Source of the DNA: an uncultured Amylibacter sp.
GTDB lineage: Bacteria; Pseudomonadota; Alphaproteobacteria; Rhodobacterales; Rhodobacteraceae
DNA: 5,216 nt
Direction of reading: 5' to 3'
NCBI GenBank assembly: GCA_938001995.1
Contig: CALLAV010000169.1
Span: 1-5,216 of the forward strand
Below the pieces are notes generated by a model that was not told the origin of the DNA, searched no databases, and saw only the letters and a program-made list of their open reading frames with translations. Made by a program: the position numbers and the translations under genes. Positions 1 through 5,216 of this stretch are shown in pieces. Every line of letters begins with the position of its first letter. Position 1 is the stretch's first letter.

Positions 1-4
1 TACC

Positions 5-2143
5 ATGGCATACATCGAAAAACACGGGCTTCAGGTTGATACACAACTGGCGGACTTCGTTGAAGCGCAGGCTTTGCCTGGAACGGACGTGGATGCAGAC
101 GCCTTTTGGAAGGGGTTTTCTGAAATCGTCCACGTTCTAGGACCAAAGAACAAGGCGCTGTTGGATCATCGGTTGGAGTTGAAGAGCAAGATCGATGCGT
201 GGCATATTGAGCGCCGTGGCAAGCTGCATGACCGCGATGAGTATCAGGCGTTTCTGAAAGAGATCGGCTATCTTGTCGAAGAGGGTGCAGATTTTGAAAT
301 TGAAACGGCGAATGTAGACCCTGAGATTGCCAAAGTTCCAGGTCCGCAGTTGGTGGTTCCTATCATGAACGCACGGTACGCGTTGAACGCGGCCAATGCC
401 CGTTGGGGCAGCCTGTATGACGCAATGTATGGTACGGATGCGATGGGCGATTTGCCCGAAGGTGGTGGGTATAACCGTGGCCGTGGCGGCCGTGTTGTAG
501 CCCGTGCACGTGTGATGCTCGACGATCATTTCCCGATTGATGGGGGCAGCCATGCGGATGTGCGCACCTATGAAGTTGTGAATGGTGCGTTGTTGATGGA
601 CGGCAACCCATTGCGTTCCCCGGATAAATTCAAAGGCTATCGCGGGAGCAAAGCCAACCCTGAAGCGGTGCTGTTGGAAAACAACGGTCTGCACATGGAG
701 TTGCTGTTTGACGGCAACAATATGATTGGGCGACGGGATCAGGCGTCTATGTCTGATGTGCTGGTCGAGAGTGCTGTGACTGCGATCATGGATTGCGAGG
801 ACAGTGTCGCGGCAGTGGACGCAGAAGACAAAGTTCTGTGCTATTCCAACTGGCTCGGTTTGATGAAGGGCGATTTGGCCGAAGATGTGACCAAAGGCGG
901 CAAGACCTTTACTCGGACGCTGAACCCAGATCGGGAATACACCGCACCTGATGGCACAGCGTTTACTTTGAAAGGACGCGCCTTGTTGTGGGTGCGCAAT
1001 GTTGGGCATTTGATGACCAACCCGTCCGTTTTGGACAAAGATGGGAACGAGGTTTTTGAAGGCCTGATGGATGGTCTGATGACCACGCTGATTGCCATGC
1101 ACGACCTCAAACGGGACAGCGGTAATTCGGTGCATGGGTCTGTTTATGTGGTGAAGCCCAAGATGCATGGTCCAGATGAGGTGAACTTTACCTGCGAGAT
1201 TTTCGACAAGGTTGAAGAGATCCTCGGTCTGCCGCGCCATACCGTTAAAATCGGCATTATGGATGAGGAGCGCCGCACCACGGTGAACCTGAAAGAGTGT
1301 ATTCGGTCCGCCAAAAACCGTGTGGCGTTCATCAACACTGGGTTCTTGGACCGCACGGGCGATGAAATCCACACCTCGATGGAGGCTGGCCCGTTTTCGC
1401 GCAAAGATTTCATTAAGCGTAAAGGCTGGATCGGCGCGTATGAGAACCAAAATGTGGATGTGGGTCTGGAATGTGGTTTGCAGGGCAAAGCGCAGATCGG
1501 CAAAGGCATGTGGGCCGCACCCGATATGATGGCGGCCATGATGGAAGAGAAGATCGGCCATCCGCGATCTGGCGCAAACTGTGCTTGGGTTCCAAGCCCG
1601 ACAGCGGCCACTTTGCACGCTCTGCATTACCATCAGGTCGACGTTTTCGCCGCGCAGGACAAAATCAAAGCAGGCGGACGCCGTGGGCATGTTGAAAACA
1701 TCCTCGATATTCCAATTGCGACGTATCGTGCGTGGACACAGGATCAAATTACCCGCGAAGTAGAAAACAATGCGCAAGGAATCCTCGGGTATGTTGTGCG
1801 TTGGGTGGATCAAGGCGTGGGCTGTTCCAAAGTGCCAGACATCAACAACGTTGGCCTGATGGAAGACCGCGCCACTTGCCGCATTTCATCCCAGCACATC
1901 GCCAACTGGTTGCATCATGACGTTGTTACCCGCGATCAAGTGATGGAAATTATGCGCCGCATGGCATTGGTAGTGGACGAACAAAACGCGAGAGACGCGG
2001 AATATACTTCGATGGGACCTGACTTTCAGGGTTTGGCTTTTCAAGCGGCTTGCGATCTTGTATTCCTCGGCACCGTGCAGCCTGCGGGCTATACCGAGCC
2101 TATTTTGCATGCACGCCGTTTAGAACTTAAAGGATCACAGTAA
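5..2143 (+). CDS. glcB: Malate synthase G
   Basis: Catalyses glyoxylate + acetyl-CoA + water to malate + CoA in the cytoplasm, the step that brings glyoxylate (from glycolate oxidation or the glyoxylate shunt) into central metabolism. At 712 aa it matches the monomeric G isoform (E. coli about 723 aa), not the shorter A form. Expected layout by family: N-terminal helical clasp about 1-90, TIM barrel from about 115 and again about 265-550, an inserted alpha/beta domain about 135-262, and a C-terminal plug from about 590. Visible active-site motifs are [10 protein letters not shown] (Arg331, equivalent to E. coli Arg338), GIMDEERRT (Glu421, expected Mg ligand), [18 protein letters not shown] (Asp449, expected Mg ligand), GVGCSKVPD (Cys607) and [14 protein letters not shown] (Asp621, equivalent to the catalytic base Asp631). 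The ATG lies only 4 bases from the window edge, so its RBS and promoter cannot be seen; the N-terminus looks family-typical. Its stop overlaps the start of the glcG-like gene. Identification is secure. Confidence 0.97.
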   Translation: MAYIEKHGLQVDTQLADFVEAQALPGTDVDADAFWKGFSEIVHVLGPKNKALLDHRLELKSKIDAWHIERRGKLHDRDEYQAFLKEIGYLVEEGADFEIETANVDPEIAKVPGPQLVVPIMNARYALNAANARWGSLYDAMYGTDAMGDLPEGGGYNRGRGGRVVARARVMLDDHFPIDGGSHADVRTYEVVNGALLMDGNPLRSPDKFKGYRGSKANPEAVLLENNGLHMELLFDGNNMIGRRDQASMSDVLVESAVTAIMDCEDSVAAVDAEDKVLCYSNWLGLMKGDLAEDVTKGGKTFTRTLNPDREYTAPDGTAFTLKGRALLWVRNVGHLMTNPSVLDKDGNEVFEGLMDGLMTTLIAMHDLKRDSGNSVHGSVYVVKPKMHGPDEVNFTCEIFDKVEEILGLPRHTVKIGIMDEERRTTVNLKECIRSAKNRVAFINTGFLDRTGDEIHTSMEAGPFSRKDFIKRKGWIGAYENQNVDVGLECGLQGKAQIGKGMWAAPDMMAAMMEEKIGHPRSGANCAWVPSPTAATLHALHYHQVDVFAAQDKIKAGGRRGHVENILDIPIATYRAWTQDQITREVENNAQGILGYVVRWVDQGVGCSKVPDINNVGLMEDRATCRISSQHIANWLHHDVVTRDQVMEIMRRMALVVDEQNARDAEYTSMGPDFQGLAFQAACDLVFLGTVQPAGYTEPILHARRLELKGSQ

Positions 2144-2571
2144 TGGCTGGATTGAACTTGGCGAAATGCCGCAAAATCGTACGCGCCGCGTTCGCAAAAG
2201 GGAAAGAGCTGGACTTGAAACCCCTTTCGGTCGTTGTGCTGGACAGTGGTGGCAATGTGCTGGCCTTTGAACGCCAAGACGGCGCGGCTGCGGGTCGGTT
2301 CCAGATTGCAGACGGCAAAGCAAATGCGGCTGTGATGATGGGCGTTCCAAGTTCTAAGATGATGGAACGGGCCGAACAGCAAGCTTATTTCGTGGATGCA
2401 CTGAATGGCGTTTACGGCGGGCGGTTCATCCCGGTTCCGGGTGGCGTTCTGGTAAAGGATAAAAAAGGTATCATCATGGGCGCGGTTGGCGTGACAGGTG
2501 ATACATCCGAAAACGACGCGCTGTGTGCGATTGCGGGCATCGAAGCGGCGACGTTTTTCGCCGAAGCGTAA
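2143..2571 (+). CDS. glcG: GlcG-like haem-binding family protein (DUF336)
   Basis: A 142-aa cytoplasmic-type protein with no signal peptide or membrane segment, belonging to the GlcG/HbpS (DUF336, 'haem-degrading') family; E. coli GlcG is of similar size. Seen in the sequence: the N-terminal family block PLSVVVLDSGGNVLAFERQDGA (split as PLSVVVLDSGG at 27-37 and NVLAFERQDGA at 38-48), the glycine-rich PVPGGVLV (97-104), and the C-terminal IMGAVGVTGDTSENDALC (111-128), all hallmarks of the family. The start is ATG at 2143, sharing one base with the glcB stop (TAATG), preceded by AAAGGA at about 2129-2134, which favours coupled translation. The biochemical role of GlcG is not settled; family members bind haem or small ligands, and genes of this family recur beside glycolate oxidase and malate synthase genes. 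Here it is co-transcribed with glcB and followed by a terminator. The family is certain; the function in glycolate metabolism is inferred from context. Confidence 0.9.
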   Translation: MAGLNLAKCRKIVRAAFAKGKELDLKPLSVVVLDSGGNVLAFERQDGAAAGRFQIADGKANAAVMMGVPSSKMMERAEQQAYFVDALNGVYGGRFIPVPGGVLVKDKKGIIMGAVGVTGDTSENDALCAIAGIEAATFFAEA

Positions 2572-2594
2572 AAAACATTGCGTTAAACCTGTTC

Positions 2595-2620
2595 AAAAGG
2601 CGCTTTCGAGCGCCTTTTTT
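2595..2620 (+). terminator. Rho-independent terminator of the glcB-glcG unit
   Basis: A perfect 10-bp inverted repeat, AAAAGGCGCT (2595-2604) and AGCGCCTTTT (2609-2618), closes a TTCG tetraloop, a very stable loop in RNA, and the right arm runs into a six-T tract (2615-2620). It starts 23 bases after the glcG stop, with nothing coding between. This is a textbook intrinsic terminator for the + strand. The A-run at 2595-2598 could also give a short U-tract on the - strand, but no - strand gene ends here, so bidirectional use has no obvious purpose. Confidence 0.93.
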
Positions 2621-2626
2621 CGTTTG

Positions 2627-2645
2627 CTGCGCTGTTTCAGTGCAG
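2627..2645 (+). repeat. Imperfect inverted repeat / second hairpin
   Basis: CTGCGCTG (2627-2634) and CAGTGCAG (2638-2645) flank a TTT loop. As RNA all eight pairs form, one of them a G-U wobble, giving a second stem-loop just 6 bases after the terminator T-tract. No T-run follows, so it is not a classical terminator. It could reinforce termination, protect a read-through 3' end, or as DNA serve as an operator upstream of the PuuD-like gene. The repeat is seen directly; the role is unknown and chance is possible. Confidence 0.45.
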
Positions 2646-2654
2646 TCTAACCCC

Positions 2655-2683
2655 TTGCATCCCGTGGGGGGATTGGTCACATT
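2655..2683 (+). promoter_or_regulatory. Possible sigma-70 promoter for the PuuD-like gene
   Basis: TTGCAT (2655-2660) resembles a -35 element; 17 bases later CACATT (2678-2683) is a poor -10 with three of six consensus bases. A promoter is expected somewhere in 2621-2715 because a strong terminator separates this gene from glcG. This is the best candidate by eye and would give a leader of about 25 bases. The match is weak. Confidence 0.2.
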
Positions 2684-2715
2684 CCACGCAAAAGCCACCA
2701 ACAAGAGAAGAAATC

Positions 2716-3489
2716 ATGCGTCCTGTCGTCGGTATTACTGGGAATTCATATTTGATTGATGACAGCTATCCGACGCAATCTTGCGGCGTGCACAACATCG
2801 AAGCCATGTCAGTCGTGTCGAACGCAACGGCGTTGATCGTGCCGTCCATGCCAGATGTGAACCGTCTGGATGACCTGTGTTCGCTGTTTGATGGGTTTGT
2901 GTTTACGGGTGCGCGCCCGAATGTGCATCCCGAAGAATTTGGCGAAGAAGCCACCGAGGCGCATGGGGATTTTGATCGGGATCGGGATCGTCTGACCCTG
3001 CCGCTGATCCGGGCTTGCGTTGAACGGGGCATTCCCATCCTTGGCATTTGTCGTGGCTTTCAAGAGTTCAACGTGGCCTTTGGTGGCTCGCTTTATCCTG
3101 AAATTCGTGATTTGCCAGGCCGGATGAACCACCGTATGCCGCCCGACGGCACGATTGAGGAAAAATTCGCCCTGCGCCATGATGTGACGCTGGAAAAAGG
3201 CGGTGTGTTTGAACGCATTTGGGGGCGCGACACTGTGCTGACCAATTCGCTGCACGGTCAAGGGATCAAAGACGCAGGCGAGCGGATCATTATTGAAGGC
3301 CATGCGCCAGATGGCACACCGGAAGCCATCCGTGTGAAGGGCGCGACAGGCTTTGCTTTGGCTGTGCAGTGGCATCCTGAATATAACGCGGGTATCGACG
3401 ATGTGTCGAAACCTTTGTTCGAAGCCTTTGGTCAAGCGATGCGTGACTATCGCACAGCGCGTATGGGCGGACAGGCTGCCGCCGAATAA
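2716..3489 (+). CDS. Gamma-glutamyl-GABA hydrolase-like class I glutamine amidotransferase (PuuD / peptidase C26 family)
   Basis: A 257-aa cytoplasmic hydrolase, close in length to E. coli PuuD (254 aa), which splits gamma-glutamyl-GABA to glutamate and GABA in putrescine breakdown. Motifs seen: the N-terminal PVVGITGN (3-10), FTGARPNVHPEEFGE (63-77), the nucleophile elbow GICRGFQEFNV with Cys112 (110-120), NSLHGQGI (177-184), and QWHPEY with His220 and Glu222 completing the Cys-His-Glu triad (218-223). No synthetase or second catalytic domain is fused, so it is a stand-alone hydrolase. The ATG at 2716 has a purine-rich AGAGAAGAAA just upstream (2704-2713). It is set apart from glcG by a terminator and ends with no gap against the convergent MBL gene. 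No puuA, puuB or puuC homologue is visible, so the exact gamma-glutamyl substrate (GABA, another amine, or a side product) is not shown. An Asp-Arg repeat at 87-92 is unusual. The family is certain; the substrate is inferred. Confidence 0.88.
   Translation: MRPVVGITGNSYLIDDSYPTQSCGVHNIEAMSVVSNATALIVPSMPDVNRLDDLCSLFDGFVFTGARPNVHPEEFGEEATEAHGDFDRDRDRLTLPLIRACVERGIPILGICRGFQEFNVAFGGSLYPEIRDLPGRMNHRMPPDGTIEEKFALRHDVTLEKGGVFERIWGRDTVLTNSLHGQGIKDAGERIIIEGHAPDGTPEAIRVKGATGFALAVQWHPEYNAGIDDVSKPLFEAFGQAMRDYRTARMGGQAAAE
2974..2990 (+). repeat. Short tandem hexamer repeat inside the PuuD-like gene
   Basis: GATCGG is repeated directly at 2974-2979 and 2980-2985, followed by GATCG at 2986-2990. It is in frame and encodes the Asp-Arg run at residues 87-92. 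As the unit is 6 bp, gain or loss of a copy would keep the reading frame. It lies in the loop region between the HPEEFGE motif and the helix before the nucleophile, where length changes may be tolerated. A small, real repeat whose significance is unknown. Confidence 0.6.
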
Positions 3490-4287
3490 TCAGACAGTGA
3501 TTAGCGGTCCCTTGTCGAGCCGCCACACAAAACCTGATGTGCCGACTTTTGGAAATTTCGTTGTGACGATAGGGTCATGGCCCGGGATCACGCGGTCTGC
3601 GTGACCCGCAAGGCGCATGAGTGTGGTGTAGCCCTCTAACATGGGTTCCAGATCAGCCACGATAGGGAACGGTTTACGTTCCACAAAATTTTCAAAGTAA
3701 TGCGCCGCGTCAGAGGCGAGCACGACGGGGCCGTTTGCCGTGGCGACCTCTACCACTTGCAAGCCACGGGAATGACCACCGACACAGTGAACACGAACAC
3801 CTTCAGCGACTTCGGCGCTGCCATCATGGAACACAACGCGGCCCGAATAGACGTGCTGGACCATTTCGCAAACATGATCTGCTGTGAAGGGCATACGCAA
3901 AGTGTCGTGGCACATGCAGGGGCCTGTGGCGAATTGCATTTCAGCCGCTTGCAGGTGGAATTTGGCGTTTGGATAACGATCCAACCCGCCTGCGTGGTCA
4001 TAATGCAGATGGGTGATGATCACCGTATCAACCGTTTCGGCATCGACTCCGACGGCCTCAATGGCTTTGGCTGGGTCGCGGAGAATTGGGCGGTCGCGGC
4101 GGGTGGCTTCTGCCTGATCATAGCCCGTGTCTACAACAATCTTGCGGGTGCCGTTGTCCAGAACCCACACGAAATAATCCATGCCATGTTGCGCCGTTGG
4201 GTGATCGTCAAAGATAAAGCTGTCCGCGCGGGTGCGTGTGTTTCGTTCCGCGTATTTCACCGCGTAGATGTCCCATGGATTGGCCAT
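3490..4287 (-). CDS. Metallo-beta-lactamase-fold hydrolase, N-acyl homoserine lactonase family
   Basis: A 265-aa cytoplasmic hydrolase with the full dinuclear metal site of MBL-fold lactonases: THLHYDHAGG (His93, His95, Asp97, His98), GGHSRG (His172), ASDAAHYFEN (Asp193) and IPGHDP (His237). VVDTGYD (51-57) is the usual strand before the site. Length and motif spacing fit the AiiA/AttM-type lactonase group, whose members open lactone rings of acyl-homoserine lactones or other lactones. Where AiiA has the active-site Tyr three residues after the bridging Asp, this protein has His196 with Tyr197 next, so AHL activity should not be assumed. A CMCH motif (124-127) sits in the substrate-side region. 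The ATG at 4287 has a good GAAAGGG (4296-4302 complement) with 8-base spacing. It is the last gene of the leftward SDR-FAH-MBL operon, 20 bases after the FAH stop, so a lactone intermediate of that pathway is a plausible substrate. The fold is certain; the substrate is open. Confidence 0.88.
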   Translation of the reverse strand: MANPWDIYAVKYAERNTRTRADSFIFDDHPTAQHGMDYFVWVLDNGTRKIVVDTGYDQAEATRRDRPILRDPAKAIEAVGVDAETVDTVIITHLHYDHAGGLDRYPNAKFHLQAAEMQFATGPCMCHDTLRMPFTADHVCEMVQHVYSGRVVFHDGSAEVAEGVRVHCVGGHSRGLQVVEVATANGPVVLASDAAHYFENFVERKPFPIVADLEPMLEGYTTLMRLAGHADRVIPGHDPIVTTKFPKVGTSGFVWRLDKGPLITV

Positions 4288-4307
4288 ATTCGCCGCCCTT
4301 TCGTGCG

Positions 4308-5153
4308 CTACCTGTCTGCCGCGACTGTCTGGTTTTGCGTGCCAAGTCCCGCAATATGCAGCTCCATCGTATCGCCAGCCTTAAGGAATTGCGGAGGCTT
4401 CATGCCCAATCCAACACCGGGCGGTGTGCCTGTGCTGATCACATCACCGGGGTGCAGGGTGAACAACTGGCTTAGGTGTTCGATGATCTCTGCAACGCTG
4501 AAAATCATGGTCGCGGTATTGCCCGTCTGGCAACGCTTGCCGTTCACATCACAATACATATCAAGGGCTTGCGGGTCAGGAATCTCGTCTTTCGTGACCA
4601 GCCAAGGGCCCGTTGGCCCAAAGGTGTCGCAAGATTTTCCTTTGGTCCATTGCCCCGTCAGATTGGCCTGAAAGTGGCGTTCTGACACATCATTCACGAT
4701 GCAATACCCCGCCACGTAATCAAGTGCGTCTTCTTTGTTAACGTATTTCGCCTGTTTGCCGATGACGACACCCAGCTCAACTTCCCAATCGGTCTTCTCG
4801 GACCCGCGCGGCATCACGACTGTATCATTGGGCCCAACAATGGCAGAGTTCGCTTTGAAGAACAGGATCGGATGTTTCGGGATATCCGCACCTGTTTCAG
4901 CAGCATGATCCGAATAGTTAAGACCGATGCACAGAAACTTTCCAATATCCCCAACACAGGCACCGATACGCGGATTTCCATCAACCAGCGGCAGGCCCTT
5001 TGGGTCCAACGCCGCGAGTTTTGCAAGCGCTGCGTCCGACAGATTTGACCCGTTCACATCATCAATGTGATTAGACAGATCGCGGATGTTTCCTTCCGCG
5101 TCCATCATCCCCGGTTTTTCAGCGCCCATCGGGCCATAGCGTAACAATTTCAT
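4308..5153 (-). CDS. Fumarylacetoacetate hydrolase family protein, probable 2,4-diketo-3-deoxy-sugar-acid hydrolase
   Basis: A 281-aa FAH-fold enzyme. The N-terminal lid region MKLLRYGPMGAEKPG (1-15) precedes the catalytic core, which starts near residue 70. Visible motifs are CIGLNYSDHAAE (75-86, with the His83/Glu86 pair typical of C-C-cleaving members), DWEVELGVVIG (metal ligands Glu124 and Glu126), NDVSERHFQ (third ligand Asp155), KGKSCDTFGPTGPWL (171-185) and STGTPPGVGLGMKPP (240-254). FAH enzymes use Mg or Mn to cleave or decarboxylate beta-diketo acids. The N-terminus and the KGKSCDTFGPTGPWL block resemble the group acting on 2,4-diketo-3-deoxy-L-rhamnonate or L-fuconate, giving pyruvate and L-lactate; such proteins are often auto-named 2-hydroxyhepta-2,4-diene-1,7-dioate isomerase or ureidoglycolate lyase. 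The upstream SDR (24-base gap) supports the sugar-acid reading. The start at 5153 follows the weak Shine-Dalgarno AGAAAGA. The family is certain; the substrate is an inference from resemblance and neighbours. Confidence 0.88.
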   Translation of the reverse strand: MKLLRYGPMGAEKPGMMDAEGNIRDLSNHIDDVNGSNLSDAALAKLAALDPKGLPLVDGNPRIGACVGDIGKFLCIGLNYSDHAAETGADIPKHPILFFKANSAIVGPNDTVVMPRGSEKTDWEVELGVVIGKQAKYVNKEDALDYVAGYCIVNDVSERHFQANLTGQWTKGKSCDTFGPTGPWLVTKDEIPDPQALDMYCDVNGKRCQTGNTATMIFSVAEIIEHLSQLFTLHPGDVISTGTPPGVGLGMKPPQFLKAGDTMELHIAGLGTQNQTVAADR

Positions 5154-5177
5154 GGTTTGTCTTTCTGTTTCAAGGGA

Positions 5178-5216
5178 TTAACTGGCCCACCCACCGTCAA
5201 TGACGTGGGTTTGGCC
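5178..5216 (-). CDS. C-terminal end of a probable short-chain dehydrogenase/reductase (partial)
   Basis: Reading leftward from the window edge, 12 codons give AQTHVIDGGWAS followed by TAA (5178-5180). The VIDGGWA ending is the characteristic C-terminus of classical NAD(P)-dependent short-chain dehydrogenases, where this DGG segment follows the last core strand. The rest of the gene lies beyond the window. It ends 24 bases before the FAH gene on the same strand, so the two are probably co-transcribed. With an FAH of the diketo-deoxy-sugar-acid type, the natural candidate is a 2-keto-3-deoxy-L-rhamnonate/fuconate 4-dehydrogenase, which makes the diketo substrate. The family call rests on a very short tail, and the specific activity is inference. 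Confidence 0.65.
   Translation of the reverse strand, partial: GQTHVIDGGWAS

Noticed and set aside
137..1813. A 558-codon open frame on the - strand opposite malate synthase
   Set aside because: It lies in exact codon register with glcB, so it stays open merely because glcB avoids the rare codons TTA, CTA and TCA. Its translation shows no recognisable family and is biased as expected of a shadow.
2651..2671. CCCC ... GGGGGG stretch in the intergenic region as a possible palindromic operator
   Set aside because: Only the outer C and G runs match; the interior does not pair, so it is most likely base-composition noise.
2572..2715. Possible small ORF or small RNA between glcG and the PuuD-like gene
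   Set aside because: The open frame here (2523-2759) overlaps both neighbours and has no family signal; the region is accounted for by a terminator, a second hairpin and the expected promoter and leader.
2809..3435. A 208-codon - strand open frame opposite the PuuD-like gene
   Set aside because: Same-register antisense shadow with no recognisable protein family.
3700..4671. A 323-codon + strand open frame across the MBL and FAH genes
   Set aside because: It is antisense to two well-supported genes, in codon register with the MBL gene over most of its length, with no family motif and no convincing RBS.
3490..5153. Quorum-quenching module reading of the - strand operon
   Set aside because: There is no LuxI/LuxR-type gene in the window, and the neighbours are catabolic (FAH, SDR), so a signalling role has no contextual support beyond the family name.

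Overview
The window looks like chromosomal DNA of an alphaproteobacterium, most likely a marine Rhodobacteraceae/Roseobacter-type organism. This rests on the style of the proteins (malate synthase G, a GlcG-like protein and a fumarylacetoacetate-hydrolase/lactonase pair) and on a moderately GC-rich, densely packed layout. It is an inference from recognised families, not a database match. No mobile element, CRISPR array, tRNA or rRNA was seen.

Left part, + strand (5-2571): a complete malate synthase G gene (glcB) followed by a glcG-like gene of the DUF336 haem-binding/haem-degrading family. The two overlap by one base (TAATG) and clearly form one transcription unit for glyoxylate/glycolate use. 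Malate synthase condenses glyoxylate with acetyl-CoA to malate; GlcG is a conserved but poorly understood partner in glycolate loci. The unit ends in a strong intrinsic terminator, a perfect 10-bp stem with a TTCG loop (2595-2620). A second imperfect hairpin follows at once.

Middle (2716-3489, + strand): a single gene for a class I glutamine-amidotransferase-like hydrolase of the peptidase C26 / PuuD family, with nucleophile Cys112 and His220/Glu222 intact. It probably hydrolyses a gamma-glutamyl amide. Its own pathway genes are not in the window.

Right part, - strand (5216 down to 3490): an operon read leftward. It comprises the last 12 codons of a probable short-chain dehydrogenase, a fumarylacetoacetate hydrolase (FAH) family enzyme, and a metallo-beta-lactamase-fold hydrolase of the 'N-acyl homoserine lactonase' family. 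Gaps are 24 and 20 bases. The FAH protein resembles the group that cleaves 2,4-diketo-3-deoxy-L-rhamnonate/fuconate, and an SDR dehydrogenase is the expected preceding enzyme. The operon may therefore belong to a non-phosphorylative deoxy-sugar-acid pathway, with the MBL protein perhaps acting as a lactonase on a sugar lactone rather than on a quorum-sensing signal. The PuuD-like gene and the MBL gene converge with no bases between their stop codons.

There is no gene-free stretch over 300 bases; the longest is 2572-2715. Nothing here is a clearly undescribed system. The most open questions are the substrate of the MBL enzyme and of the - strand operon.
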